This document shows, piece after piece, positions 25,485-34,017 of a stretch of DNA of 64,000 nucleotides. Both the position numbers and the translations under genes were made by a program. Every line of letters begins with the position of its first letter. The first letter of the stretch is position 1. The stretch is from Pedobacter nototheniae. Lineage in GTDB: Bacteria > Bacteroidota > Bacteroidia > Sphingobacteriales > Sphingobacteriaceae. Location of the stretch: NCBI RefSeq assembly GCF_004335085.1, contig NZ_RQRS01000010.1, positions 111,639 through 175,638 of the forward strand, written 5' to 3'. The notes under the pieces are model-generated. The model was not told the origin of the DNA. It was given only the letters and a program-made list of their open reading frames with translations, and ran no database searches.

Positions 25485-27462
25485 ATTTATAACTTCTTTG
25501 TGCTACTTTAATATTTTCAAACTTCAACTCTTCTTTATGAAGTTCGAAGTTTACACCTTCTTTAAATTCCCAAGCTGCAACGTATGCATAATTTTCATCA
25601 TCACGTAAAGCTTCGCCTTCTTCTGTTTGATATTCTTCACGGAAGTGACCGCCACAACTTTCGTTACGGTTTAAGGCATCAATACACATTAATTCGCCAA
25701 GTTCGATGAAATCGGCTACACGGCCAGCTTTTTCAAGCTCAGTATTTAACTCATCAGCTGTTCCAGGTACACGAACATCTTTCCAAAATTCTTCGCGTAA
25801 AGCTCTGATTTCTAAAATCGCTTCGTTTAATCCTTTCTCATTACGGGCCATTCCACATTTCTCCCACATAATTAAACCTAATCTTTTGTGGAAATGATCT
25901 ACTGATTTTGTTCCTTTAATGTTGATCAGCTTATTTAAAATACCTTTTGCTCTCTCTTCAGCCTCAACAAACGCAGGGTGATCTGTAGGAATTGCCTTTA
26001 CAGAAATTTCTTTAGAAAGATAAGCACCAATTGTGTATGGTAGTACAAAATAACCATCAGCTAAACCTTGCATCAAAGCAGAAGCACCTAAACGGTTGGC
26101 GCCGTGATCTGAAAAGTTAGCCTCACCTGTGCAATATAAGCCTTGTACGCTAGTCATTAAGTTATAATCAACCCAAAGACCACCCATAGTATAATGAACC
26201 GCAGGATAAATACGCATTGGAGTTTCGTAAGGGTTTTCTCCGGTAATCTGTGCATACATATCAAACAGGTTACCATATTTTTCCTTAATAACCTCAGTAC
26301 CTAAGCGCATGCAAGTTTCTTTATCAGGATTATGATTACCTGCTTTAGAAGCTTCAATTTTACCGTAACGCTCTGTATTCGCTTTAAAATCTAAATAAAC
26401 CGCTAGTTTTGAAGCACCTACACCATAACCTGCATCGCAACGTTCTTTAGCCGCTCTCGAAGCCACATCACGAGGTACTAGGTTACCAAAAGCAGGGTAA
26501 CGGCGCTCTAAATAATAATCTCTTTCATCTTCAGGAATTTCTGAAGCCTTACGAGGATCATCTTTTTGTTTTGGAACCCAGATACGTCCATCATTACGTA
26601 ACGACTCAGACATTAGGGTTAATTTTGATTGATGATCTCCAGAAACGGGGATACATGTAGGGTGAATTTGAGTGTAGCAAGGATTTGCAAAATAAGCACC
26701 TTGTTTGTGTGCTTTCCATGCTGCCGTTACATTACTTCCCATTGCATTGGTAGAAAGATAGAATACGTTACCGTAACCACCTGTTCCTAATACTACCGCA
26801 TGACCGAAGTGACGTTCAATTTCTCCTGTAATTAAGTTACGGGCAATAATACCACGGGCTTTACCATCGATTTTAACAACCTCAAGCATTTCATGGCGGG
26901 TATACATTTCTACTTTACCCATACCAATTTGGCGTTCTAAAGCAGAATATGCACCTAATAATAATTGCTGACCAGTTTGACCTGCTGCGTAAAAAGTACG
27001 CTGAACCTGAGTACCACCGAATGAACGGTTATCTAACAAGCCACCATATTCACGAGCTAAAGGCACCCCTTGCGCCACGCACTGATCTATAATGTTAGCA
27101 CTTACCTCAGCTAAGCGATGCACATTGGCTTCGCGGGCACGGTAATCGCCACCTTTAATTGTATCGTAAAATAAGCGATAAGTGCTATCGCCATCATTTT
27201 GATAGTTTTTTGCTGCATTGATACCACCTTGAGCTGCAATGGAGTGTGCTCTACGAGGTGAATCCTGAAAACAAAAACATTTAACTTTATAACCCATTTC
27301 GGCTAAGGTTGCTGCTGCCGAAGCACCTGCTAAACCAGAACCTACAATAATAACTTCTATACTTCTTTTGTTCGATGGATTAACCAAAGGCACAGAAGAC
27401 TTAAATTTAGTCCACTTTGAGGTTAATTCCCCTTCAGGTATATTTGAATTCAAATCTGACAT
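25483..27462 (-). CDS. sdhA: Succinate dehydrogenase/fumarate reductase flavoprotein subunit
   Basis: The 659-residue protein has the FAD-binding motif [14 protein letters not shown] near 38-51, the covalent-FAD histidine region [18 protein letters not shown], and the dicarboxylate site residues in the segments [20 protein letters not shown] and [16 protein letters not shown]. Its length and [11 protein letters not shown] motif fit the type with one cytochrome b subunit, as in Bacillus or Wolinella. It oxidises succinate to fumarate on the cytoplasmic face; in this group some members also work as fumarate reductase. The sdhC gene precedes it by 18 bp and sdhB follows. Confidence 0.97.
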   Translation of the reverse strand: MSDLNSNIPEGELTSKWTKFKSSVPLVNPSNKRSIEVIIVGSGLAGASAAATLAEMGYKVKCFCFQDSPRRAHSIAAQGGINAAKNYQNDGDSTYRLFYDTIKGGDYRAREANVHRLAEVSANIIDQCVAQGVPLAREYGGLLDNRSFGGTQVQRTFYAAGQTGQQLLLGAYSALERQIGMGKVEMYTRHEMLEVVKIDGKARGIIARNLITGEIERHFGHAVVLGTGGYGNVFYLSTNAMGSNVTAAWKAHKQGAYFANPCYTQIHPTCIPVSGDHQSKLTLMSESLRNDGRIWVPKQKDDPRKASEIPEDERDYYLERRYPAFGNLVPRDVASRAAKERCDAGYGVGASKLAVYLDFKANTERYGKIEASKAGNHNPDKETCMRLGTEVIKEKYGNLFDMYAQITGENPYETPMRIYPAVHYTMGGLWVDYNLMTSVQGLYCTGEANFSDHGANRLGASALMQGLADGYFVLPYTIGAYLSKEISVKAIPTDHPAFVEAEERAKGILNKLINIKGTKSVDHFHKRLGLIMWEKCGMARNEKGLNEAILEIRALREEFWKDVRVPGTADELNTELEKAGRVADFIELGELMCIDALNRNESCGGHFREEYQTEEGEALRDDENYAYVAAWEFKEGVNFELHKEELKFENIKVAQRSYK

Positions 27463-27480
27463 ATTCTTTCGTACTAAAAA

Positions 27481-28161
27481 TTAACTAATCCAACCAAAGT
27501 AAACTGCAATAGGCATTGCGGCAAAAAGCAGTGAAATGATAATAGAATACCAAACGCCTAACCCTTTAATTATACCGTTATATTTTGTGTGGTTCCAACC
27601 TAAGGTTTGGAAAGCTGAAGCAAAACCGTGTAATAAATGGTAACATAAAGAGATCATTGCTAAAGTGTAAAGCACAACAATTAAAGGACTTTTAAATGTT
27701 TCACGCATTACAGCATATAAATCTTCGTGTCCGTTTGCATCTACCGTAGGAATTCCTGTAAAACGAGAAACTACCCAAAAGTTAGATAAGTGAACGATTA
27801 AGAAAATTAGCAACAAAGTACCAAGTAAGCCCATTGAACGGCTATACCATTTACTATTTGCCTGACCATCGTTTACAGCATATTTAACTGGTCTTGCTTT
27901 TTGATTTTGCAACGTTAACCTTAACGCTTGAAAAATATGTGCAAGCAAACCAATAAATAACACAATTTCGCCAGCCCGGATAATCCAGTTGGTGGCCATA
28001 AAATGTGCGCCAATGTTAAAAGTTAAACCATTATCGTTAAAAAATATTAACGCATTGATAAAACAATGTACTACCAAGAAAAGTACCAGGAATAAACCTG
28101 TAATACCCATGATGAATTTCTTCCCGATTGAGGATGAAAGAGCATTTCCGAAACCACTCAT
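27481..28161 (-). CDS. sdhC: Succinate dehydrogenase cytochrome b subunit
   Basis: The 226-residue protein has five membrane helices (about 15-36, 60-80, 110-130, 158-178, 200-222) with haem-ligand candidates His27 region (FLVVHCFINALIFF), LLAHIFQALRL, LIVHLSNFWVV and CYHLLHGFASAFQ. This is the di-haem cytochrome b558 type that serves alone as membrane anchor, so no sdhD is expected or seen. It links succinate oxidation to menaquinone. It is the first gene of the operon, with TACTTTTG at 28191-28198 as -7 element. Confidence 0.94.
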   Translation of the reverse strand: MSGFGNALSSSIGKKFIMGITGLFLVLFLVVHCFINALIFFNDNGLTFNIGAHFMATNWIIRAGEIVLFIGLLAHIFQALRLTLQNQKARPVKYAVNDGQANSKWYSRSMGLLGTLLLIFLIVHLSNFWVVSRFTGIPTVDANGHEDLYAVMRETFKSPLIVVLYTLAMISLCYHLLHGFASAFQTLGWNHTKYNGIIKGLGVWYSIIISLLFAAMPIAVYFGWIS

Positions 28162-28507
28162 TTGATTAGGATTTTAATAACTATTTTCTGCAAAAGTATC
28201 TAATTATAGCTTTAATTTATAAAGCATTATGACAAAACGGCGATAAAGTATTTATTTAGAAACATTCTAAAGCGGTTTTTAAAAAAAACAGAAGTAAATC
28301 CATTATTTATGGTTTTATTTAGATTTATTCTTCTTTCTATAGCTACTAATACATACTTACAATTTCTGTTTTAGAACTTAAATTTATAATTTAGTTTTTG
28401 GACTTTTTTATAATTGATTGATTAACAACCAAAGCTATTTTAACTAAAGTCCATTTTTTTGAATCCTGATTAAACCATCGGTAATAAATAGAAATTAAAG
28501 ACAGATA
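28162..28507. promoter_or_regulatory. Intergenic region with sdh promoter
   Basis: Minus-strand TACTTTTG at 28191-28198 matches the -7 consensus and would give a leader of about 20 bases before sdhC. No clear -33 element is seen at normal spacing. The rest, up to the DUF695 gene, is AT-rich and shows nothing else. Confidence 0.5.
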
Positions 28508-29326
28508 ATGGGAATTTTTGACAAACTTTTTGGAGATAAAAAACAACCTGAACAGGTAAAGCAAGTTCAGCCACTTCAACATATTGAAGACTGGGATACA
28601 TATTTTACAAATGTAGATAACCAGTTAGGTTCTATTTTGGTTGATTTAGGTATAGCTAAAATTGCTCCAATTGCAGAAAAACCAACTTTAATTTGGATTT
28701 CAATCAAAATGAATGCCCCAAGGGAGGATGGTTTATCCTCGAACGAGGAAAGTGAAAAACTTTATGAAATTGAAGATCACCTGGCAGATCAGTTAAAAAG
28801 TAAAATGGACAGTACTTATATAGGTCGCTTAACATCTGAAGGCAATCGTGATTTATATTTCTATTTCGATAATCGCTTGTTATTTGATAAAGCCATTTCG
28901 GACGTGATGGTTAATTATCCGGATTATGAATACGATTTTGGCACAAAGGATGATTCTGAGTGGTCGGTTTATCTGGACTTTTTATTTCCTCTTCCGCAGC
29001 AATATCAGGCTATACAGAATAGAAGGGTTTTAACAAATTTAGAAAGTAATGGCGATGACCACAATAAGGCAAGAGAAGTAGACCACTACCTATATTTTAA
29101 TACGGAGGATGGCAGAGAAAACTTTGTATCCTCTATCCAAAACGAATCGTTTACAGTTAGAAATAAAGATACCAAAACAGAAGGTGATCATCGTTACATG
29201 CTACATTTAACTGTTTTTGAACCAGTAGATTACGACAGTATAAACAAGCGAACGATAGGTTTATCTGAAAGTAGTGCTAATTTTAATGGTATTTATGATG
29301 GCTGGGGCTGCCCAATCGTGAAATAA
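28508..29326 (+). CDS. DUF695 and RraB-like domain protein
   Basis: The 272-residue cytoplasmic protein has a DUF695-type N-terminal domain at about 20-165 (EDWDTYFTNVDNQLGSILVD, LIWISIKMNAPREDGLSS, RDLYFYFDNRLLF) and an RraB-like C-terminal domain at about 170-270 (VDHYLYFNTEDGRENFV, RYMLHLTVFEPVDYDSIN, NGIYDGWGCPIVK). RraB in E. coli inhibits RNase E; Bacteroidota homologues with this pair have no proven role. DoxX follows 30 bp later in the same direction. I rely on pattern memory of both families, so the C-terminal call is a little less certain. Confidence 0.75.
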   Translation: MGIFDKLFGDKKQPEQVKQVQPLQHIEDWDTYFTNVDNQLGSILVDLGIAKIAPIAEKPTLIWISIKMNAPREDGLSSNEESEKLYEIEDHLADQLKSKMDSTYIGRLTSEGNRDLYFYFDNRLLFDKAISDVMVNYPDYEYDFGTKDDSEWSVYLDFLFPLPQQYQAIQNRRVLTNLESNGDDHNKAREVDHYLYFNTEDGRENFVSSIQNESFTVRNKDTKTEGDHRYMLHLTVFEPVDYDSINKRTIGLSESSANFNGIYDGWGCPIVK

Positions 29327-29356
29327 CTAAACAAATCTGGATTAACCTCTTCTATA

Positions 29357-29740
29357 ATGTACAAAAAAAATAGTGCCTTATTGCTTGTGCGCATAGCCAT
29401 AGCAATGGTTTTTCTTAGCCATAGCCTGCATGGAATATTAAATAATACTGTAAATACTTTCGGCGAATCGTACTTAAACACGGTTGGCTTTAAGCCTTAT
29501 GGCGTGTTTCTGGCTTGGGCAATTATAGTATATGAAATCATGGCTTCTTTTCTAATTTTAATCGGGAAGTTTGTTAAATGGGTAACTCCGGGTTTAATTT
29601 TGATATTAATAGCTGGAATTATATTAGTTCATTTTAAAGAAGGTTGGTATGTTGTAGGGCCAGGCCGAAATGGAATGGAATTTAGTTGCGTACTTATCCT
29701 CCTTCTTATTGCTATTTCCTTACCACATAGAAGGCGTTAG
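29357..29740 (+). CDS. DoxX family membrane protein
   Basis: The 127-residue protein has four predicted membrane helices (about 7-25, 47-68, 75-92, 105-122). Features of the DoxX/YphA family include LLVRIAIAMVFLSHSLHGIL at the start, FGESYLNTVGFKP, and GRNGMEFSCVLILLLI near the end. Members are linked to redox and sulfur metabolism, but most have no assigned reaction. It probably shares a transcript with the preceding DUF695 gene. A bidirectional terminator follows. Confidence 0.85.
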   Translation: MYKKNSALLLVRIAIAMVFLSHSLHGILNNTVNTFGESYLNTVGFKPYGVFLAWAIIVYEIMASFLILIGKFVKWVTPGLILILIAGIILVHFKEGWYVVGPGRNGMEFSCVLILLLIAISLPHRRR

Positions 29741-29788
29741 TTTCTGTTTAAAAAAGAATTAAAAGGAAATAAAAATATCTGGCACAAA

Positions 29789-29818
29789 AAAAAGTCCCAA
29801 TTTGCATTGGGACTTTTT
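29789..29818. terminator. Bidirectional terminator between doxX and csp
   Basis: AAAAAGTCCCAAT and ATTGGGACTTTTT form a 13-bp perfect stem with loop TTGC, flanked by A- and T-runs, between convergent genes. Confidence 0.9.
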
Positions 29819-29840
29819 ACGATTTATGTGTTGAGTTTTA

Positions 29841-30032
29841 TTAAGCTACTTTAACATTTACCGCGTTTAGGCCTTTTCTTCCTTCTTCTACGTCGTAGGT
29901 TACAGAATCATTCTCGCGAATGTTATCGATTAAGCCTGAAGCATGAACAAAAATTTCGGCATCGCCATTTGAAGGTGTGATGAATCCGAAACCTTTAGTT
30001 TCATTAAAAAATTTTACTGTTCCTTGTTGCAT
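29841..30032 (-). CDS. Cold-shock protein (CspA family)
   Basis: This 63-residue OB-fold protein has both RNA-binding motifs: RNP1 KGFGFIT at about 14-20 and RNP2 IFVHAS at about 27-32, plus the typical start GTVKFFNETKGFG and end GLNAVNVKV. It binds single-stranded RNA and DNA as a chaperone. A well-formed promoter lies just upstream with a leader of only about 14 bases, so there is no long cold-box leader like that of E. coli cspA. Confidence 0.96.
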   Translation of the reverse strand: MQQGTVKFFNETKGFGFITPSNGDAEIFVHASGLIDNIRENDSVTYDVEEGRKGLNAVNVKVA

Positions 30033-30052
30033 TGTATTCTATTTAATTTTGA

Positions 30053-30082
30053 CAAAGATACTGTTAAATACCTATAAATCAA
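30053..30082 (-). promoter_or_regulatory. Bacteroidota-type promoter of the cold-shock gene
   Basis: Minus-strand TTG at 30080-30082 and TATCTTTG at 30053-30060 match the -33 and -7 elements with a 19-bp spacer. The -7 element ends about 20 bases before the ATG at 30032. Confidence 0.6.
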
Positions 30083-30140
30083 TTTTTTATTTTTAATAGT
30101 GTATTTTATGCTAAATATATTGATTGTATGCTTGTTAGGG

Positions 30141-30764
30141 CTATTTTATTGCTCTATTTAATCCATCAATACTTGATGTATCCTCTGGTTTAATAAGCAA
30201 AGCTCGTTCAAAACAGGCCTTTGCTTCTCCATTTCTGCCCAAAAATAGCAATGACCATCCAAGCATATGATTTCCGTCATAATCAAAAGGATAGAGTCCT
30301 ACTACTTTAGCAAAGTATTTTGAAGCCGCGGCGTATTGTTTTCGATTATAGATAATTACACCCGCCCAATAATTGGCCTGTGTATTTTGAGGATCAATTT
30401 TTAAAATATCACTGTATTGCTCTAAAACCTTAGTCCAATTACTTAACAGAGATAATGGTTTAATGAAACCGAATTTAGCTTCAACAGAATTTGGACGAAT
30501 ACTTACTGCCCTTGAATAATAATTTTGTGAGGCCGTATAGTTTTTCGCTAAATAATATAACCACCCCAAACGGAGATTAGTTTCATAATTATTTTCCGAA
30601 TAAAAGGGCATTACATCACTAATGGCTTGAGTATAACTTTTTTTAGCTTCGTTGTTATAGCTATTTTGAAAAGCCTTTTGCATGGCGTTGCTTACCTGAG
30701 CATTTGCTTCAAACACAGATAAACTGATTAAAGTAAATAATGTAAATCGCTTTAAAAGCTCCAT
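30141..30764 (-). CDS. Exported TPR protein, last gene of the PqqD/ATP-grasp/decarboxylase operon
   Basis: The 207-residue protein has a signal peptide (MELLKRFTLFTLISLSVFEANAQ) and about four tetratricopeptide repeats (NYETNLRLGWLYYLAKNYTA, KFGFIKPLSLLSNWTKVLEQ, ANYWAGVIIYNRKQYAAASK, HMLGWSLLFLGRNGEAKACF). It should be periplasmic and act as a contact scaffold. It overlaps the preceding barrel-protein gene by 13 bases, so it is translated with it. Function is unknown; by position it probably helps the barrel protein or the M23 fusion protein at the envelope. Confidence 0.85.
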   Translation of the reverse strand: MELLKRFTLFTLISLSVFEANAQVSNAMQKAFQNSYNNEAKKSYTQAISDVMPFYSENNYETNLRLGWLYYLAKNYTASQNYYSRAVSIRPNSVEAKFGFIKPLSLLSNWTKVLEQYSDILKIDPQNTQANYWAGVIIYNRKQYAAASKYFAKVVGLYPFDYDGNHMLGWSLLFLGRNGEAKACFERALLIKPEDTSSIDGLNRAIK

Positions 30765-31894
30765 GTAATACCTCCGTTAATTGAGTGTTGTAAGTAGTTA
30801 AATTTAAAAATATTATCTGATTTACGCTCAAATGTATAATTCAAACCTAAAAGTAGGCGCTGTTTTAACAAAAAATAACAATTTCCTCCTAGCTTAAACT
30901 TCGTTTTATCAAAACCGTTATAGATGTAAAGCGCATCTGTTTCTGCATAATTATATTGATTACCTAAGGTTACCACACCTTCAAACCATAAATTACGAAT
31001 GGGTTTAATGCCAAATAATTGCTGAAATACCATTTCCTTTTCTTCAACAACATCCATGAGGGTTAATCTGGTACTGCTGTAAAAATTAAGGTTTCCGGAT
31101 ATATATCTTAAAAACTTTACATTGTACTGCTTGGTTTGTTCATTTCCCAAATGGGACAAAATTACATCTCCTTGCAAATTATTATATCCTGCCGAATAAT
31201 TTATGCCAAGTAAATAGGTGTTGCTTTGATAAATAGATGACCTTAAATTGGACCTCATATAATGATAAGCGCCTATAAAACTAAATTTTCTAAATGGCGA
31301 ATAATTTATTTTTGCATAATAACCGGGCTGCTCAATATTATCGTTATGAATGGGTTGGTTAAAATAATCAAATGATTGTGTTAAACTCAATTTGTAAGCT
31401 AAACGCATATCAATAAAGGCTCTTGAATAGCTTGAATTTCCTCTTTCAAAAACATTTGTAAATTTTAAACCGCTTTCTATTCCAGCTGTTATGAGTTTAA
31501 AAGACTTAACTTTTATTGCTTCTACAGTTTTATTTTCCAGTCGTGATGCCAAAAAACCGGCACTATATGGCTGGTTTAAATAAACATTGCACAAGTAAGC
31601 ATAATATAAACCAGTTTGATTGTAAGGATCATCATTTAAAACTCTATCATAATGGATTAAGGCGGCACTATAATTCCCTCTAACAAAAAATGCGTAAGCG
31701 AGCTTAAGTCTTAGTTCTGGAAAATCATCTCCATTTAGAATTGCATTATCGCCAAAATCAATAAGGTTTTGCCATTCGGCAGAGTTATATAGTGCAGTGG
31801 AAATACTATCAGTTTTTTGATAGCCAATCTGTGCTTTTCCAATCGTTATGAAAACAATAAAAAGCAGAGTTGTTAATCGAAGTTTGTTTCCCAT
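30752..31894 (-). CDS. TPR plus outer-membrane beta-barrel protein
   Basis: The 380-residue protein has a signal peptide (MGNKLRLTTLLFIVFITIGKAQ), two or three TPR-like repeats at about 45-125 (LKLAYAFFVRGNYSAALIHY), and then alternating strands from about 150 to a C-terminal aromatic residue (GGITWSF), typical of an outer-membrane barrel of 12 to 16 strands. The first gene start lies inside the end of the urea-transporter/M23 gene (22-base overlap). It could be an outer-membrane exit or anchoring partner for the operon product. I recognise no closer family. Confidence 0.75.
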   Translation of the reverse strand: MGNKLRLTTLLFIVFITIGKAQIGYQKTDSISTALYNSAEWQNLIDFGDNAILNGDDFPELRLKLAYAFFVRGNYSAALIHYDRVLNDDPYNQTGLYYAYLCNVYLNQPYSAGFLASRLENKTVEAIKVKSFKLITAGIESGLKFTNVFERGNSSYSRAFIDMRLAYKLSLTQSFDYFNQPIHNDNIEQPGYYAKINYSPFRKFSFIGAYHYMRSNLRSSIYQSNTYLLGINYSAGYNNLQGDVILSHLGNEQTKQYNVKFLRYISGNLNFYSSTRLTLMDVVEEKEMVFQQLFGIKPIRNLWFEGVVTLGNQYNYAETDALYIYNGFDKTKFKLGGNCYFLLKQRLLLGLNYTFERKSDNIFKFNYLQHSINGGITWSF

Positions 31895-34017
31895 TTAACT
31901 TTGATTTTATTGCTTTTAAATTGTATATCGAAACCAATAATATTACCATCAGCAATAAATATTTCGGCATTCATAATAGGTTTATGATTACTGAAAACTT
32001 CATTAACTGCGGCGGATTGAATTACGTAGCCATCATTTTTGGAAATAATAGAATTTGAATAGGTGTTTTTAATAAAAATAAGAAATGGAGCAGCTAAATC
32101 CTGAATCCATAAATTAGGCTTAAAAATTTCAGAATTTAAAGCGAAAATATCATTTATACCATGTTTAGAATAACTGATTTTGTAAGCTGCCTGATAGAAA
32201 AGAAATAAAGCAGAATTCGTATCTCCATAAAATCGGGTAAAATAAAACAGATTGTTATGGTTTACAAAATAAGCAACTGCCTGCGTTTGATGACAAAAAA
32301 AGTAGGTACAATTTAAATCATCTTTAAAAACTTCCCACGCTTCTATTTCTCCCCCATTTTTGATTACTTTAGCTACATATCCTGGCTGAAAATTGAACGC
32401 TCGCTTTAGATTAACATCAATATCTGGCGACTGAACAATTTCACCATTTTCGGGCACTTTAAAAGTCTTTAATTCATTTGTAGCCGTACTTACAAAATAG
32501 CCCATTGGATAAGCCAATGTTTTTGAGCCAATGTATGGTGTACACTGCACCTGAAAATGTAAATGAGGTTCTGGTGATCGACCTGAATTACCACAAAGCG
32601 CAATAATATCGCCTTGTTTAACATAATCGCCAACTTTAACCTTGGCAGAATCTTTTTTTAAATGCGAAACTTTAGTGTATAAATCTTCTGCGTGTTTTAT
32701 TACGATGGTATTGCCCCAGTTTTGCTGAAGATTTATTTGTCCTATTGCATTATCATCTAAATGATTAACAATTTCTTGCACATAACCATCTGCCGCAGCC
32801 AAAACTGGCTTATTAAAGCAATAATAATTTTCTGGCAGCATGCCTGGCAGTTCGTAAGTTTTATTATCGAAATCTTCAATTACAAAATCTAGCGCCTGGC
32901 CCCATTCATTTTTATGTGTAATAGCACCATCGTAACCCTGCGAAACTGTCCAAGCTCCCATAAATGGTAAGCGTAAATTTAAGTACTGAAAATCTCGAAA
33001 TCTTTTCTGTTGATTTAAGAACTGGTATAAATTAGTTTCTGGCGAATAATTTTGAACGGTTGTTAGCTGCAATTTTCCAGGCTTCTTTCTCAACATAAAA
33101 AAATACAATAACCCAATAGTTATCAAAGAAAATGGCAAGGAGAAAATAGGTAGATAATGAACTTCCATGAATCGGGACAATCCATTTACCAACAAAAATG
33201 TAAAAGGAATGGCTACAATTGCCCATAAATAGGAACGAAAAGATGGAATTAAGAAAAATCCGCCTATGGCACAACTAGCCATCATAAAATTGGCGCCCAG
33301 ATGATAATTACTGATGCCTTCTGGATAAATTCCTGTTAACTGATTTATTAAACAAGCCGTAACAAAACCAATAAGAACCAAACTAAAGCCAATGCGTGAA
33401 TGAATAAAAAAACCAATGCTTATAATTATTCCTGCAAGTACATTATTTTGAAACAGGACTGCACTTATTGACTTAAAAAAAAGCGCTAAATAATATGGTA
33501 AATTAATGTTGGCAGCAAGTTTACCAATTTGCGTGGAACCGTTTGTACTTAATTCAAATACCACATAACTGCTTTTCTGCATCATGCCCATTCCTGCGTA
33601 ACCGTTAATAGCTAAAAGCACAATCCAAAAGGTAAAAACAAATGGAATTGACAGTGCTGGCAAAGAATACTTACGTAACCATGCTGTTAAATTAACGCTT
33701 AAAACTATGCAAAGTAAGCAAGCGGAAATGAGCCAAAACCAAAACGCATAATTAAAATTAAAAAAGGAACCAAAGCCAATACCAAGCAAAATTGAATTAA
33801 AACTATATATGCCCGTCTTTATTTCTTCCTTATCGAAACCTAAAATGGATACGACTAATAATGAAATAACTAAACAAATTAATCCGGCAATACCAGCCGA
33901 TAAATTAAATAAAGAAACCAAAAGCAATAACGCACCAAAAATTTTATTTTGCGAGAAAAACAAAATTGCGTAGCTATTTAAAGCTGCATTAAGATAATAT
34001 TGAATTTGTTTTTTCAA
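31873..34017 (-). CDS. Urea transporter-like membrane domain fused to M23 metallopeptidase domain
   Basis: The 714-residue protein joins two families. Residues about 1-320 contain around ten hydrophobic segments and urea-transporter signatures (GIYSFNSILLGIGFG, YSLPALSIPFVFTFWIVLLA, and in the second repeat YPEGISNYHLGANFMMASCA). Residues about 350-500 are an M23 (LytM-type) zinc peptidase: THKNEWGQALDF gives the first His and Asp, and HLHF at 485-488 the last ligand. The final 200 residues are unassigned. M23 enzymes cut glycine- or diamino-acid-linked peptides, usually in the periplasm. The gene starts at the base next to the decarboxylase stop codon, so a shared transcript is certain. Whether the channel carries urea or another small amide is unknown. 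Confidence 0.85.
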   Translation of the reverse strand: MKKQIQYYLNAALNSYAILFFSQNKIFGALLLLVSLFNLSAGIAGLICLVISLLVVSILGFDKEEIKTGIYSFNSILLGIGFGSFFNFNYAFWFWLISACLLCIVLSVNLTAWLRKYSLPALSIPFVFTFWIVLLAINGYAGMGMMQKSSYVVFELSTNGSTQIGKLAANINLPYYLALFFKSISAVLFQNNVLAGIIISIGFFIHSRIGFSLVLIGFVTACLINQLTGIYPEGISNYHLGANFMMASCAIGGFFLIPSFRSYLWAIVAIPFTFLLVNGLSRFMEVHYLPIFSLPFSLITIGLLYFFMLRKKPGKLQLTTVQNYSPETNLYQFLNQQKRFRDFQYLNLRLPFMGAWTVSQGYDGAITHKNEWGQALDFVIEDFDNKTYELPGMLPENYYCFNKPVLAAADGYVQEIVNHLDDNAIGQINLQQNWGNTIVIKHAEDLYTKVSHLKKDSAKVKVGDYVKQGDIIALCGNSGRSPEPHLHFQVQCTPYIGSKTLAYPMGYFVSTATNELKTFKVPENGEIVQSPDIDVNLKRAFNFQPGYVAKVIKNGGEIEAWEVFKDDLNCTYFFCHQTQAVAYFVNHNNLFYFTRFYGDTNSALFLFYQAAYKISYSKHGINDIFALNSEIFKPNLWIQDLAAPFLIFIKNTYSNSIISKNDGYVIQSAAVNEVFSNHKPIMNAEIFIADGNIIGFDIQFKSNKIKVKWETNFD

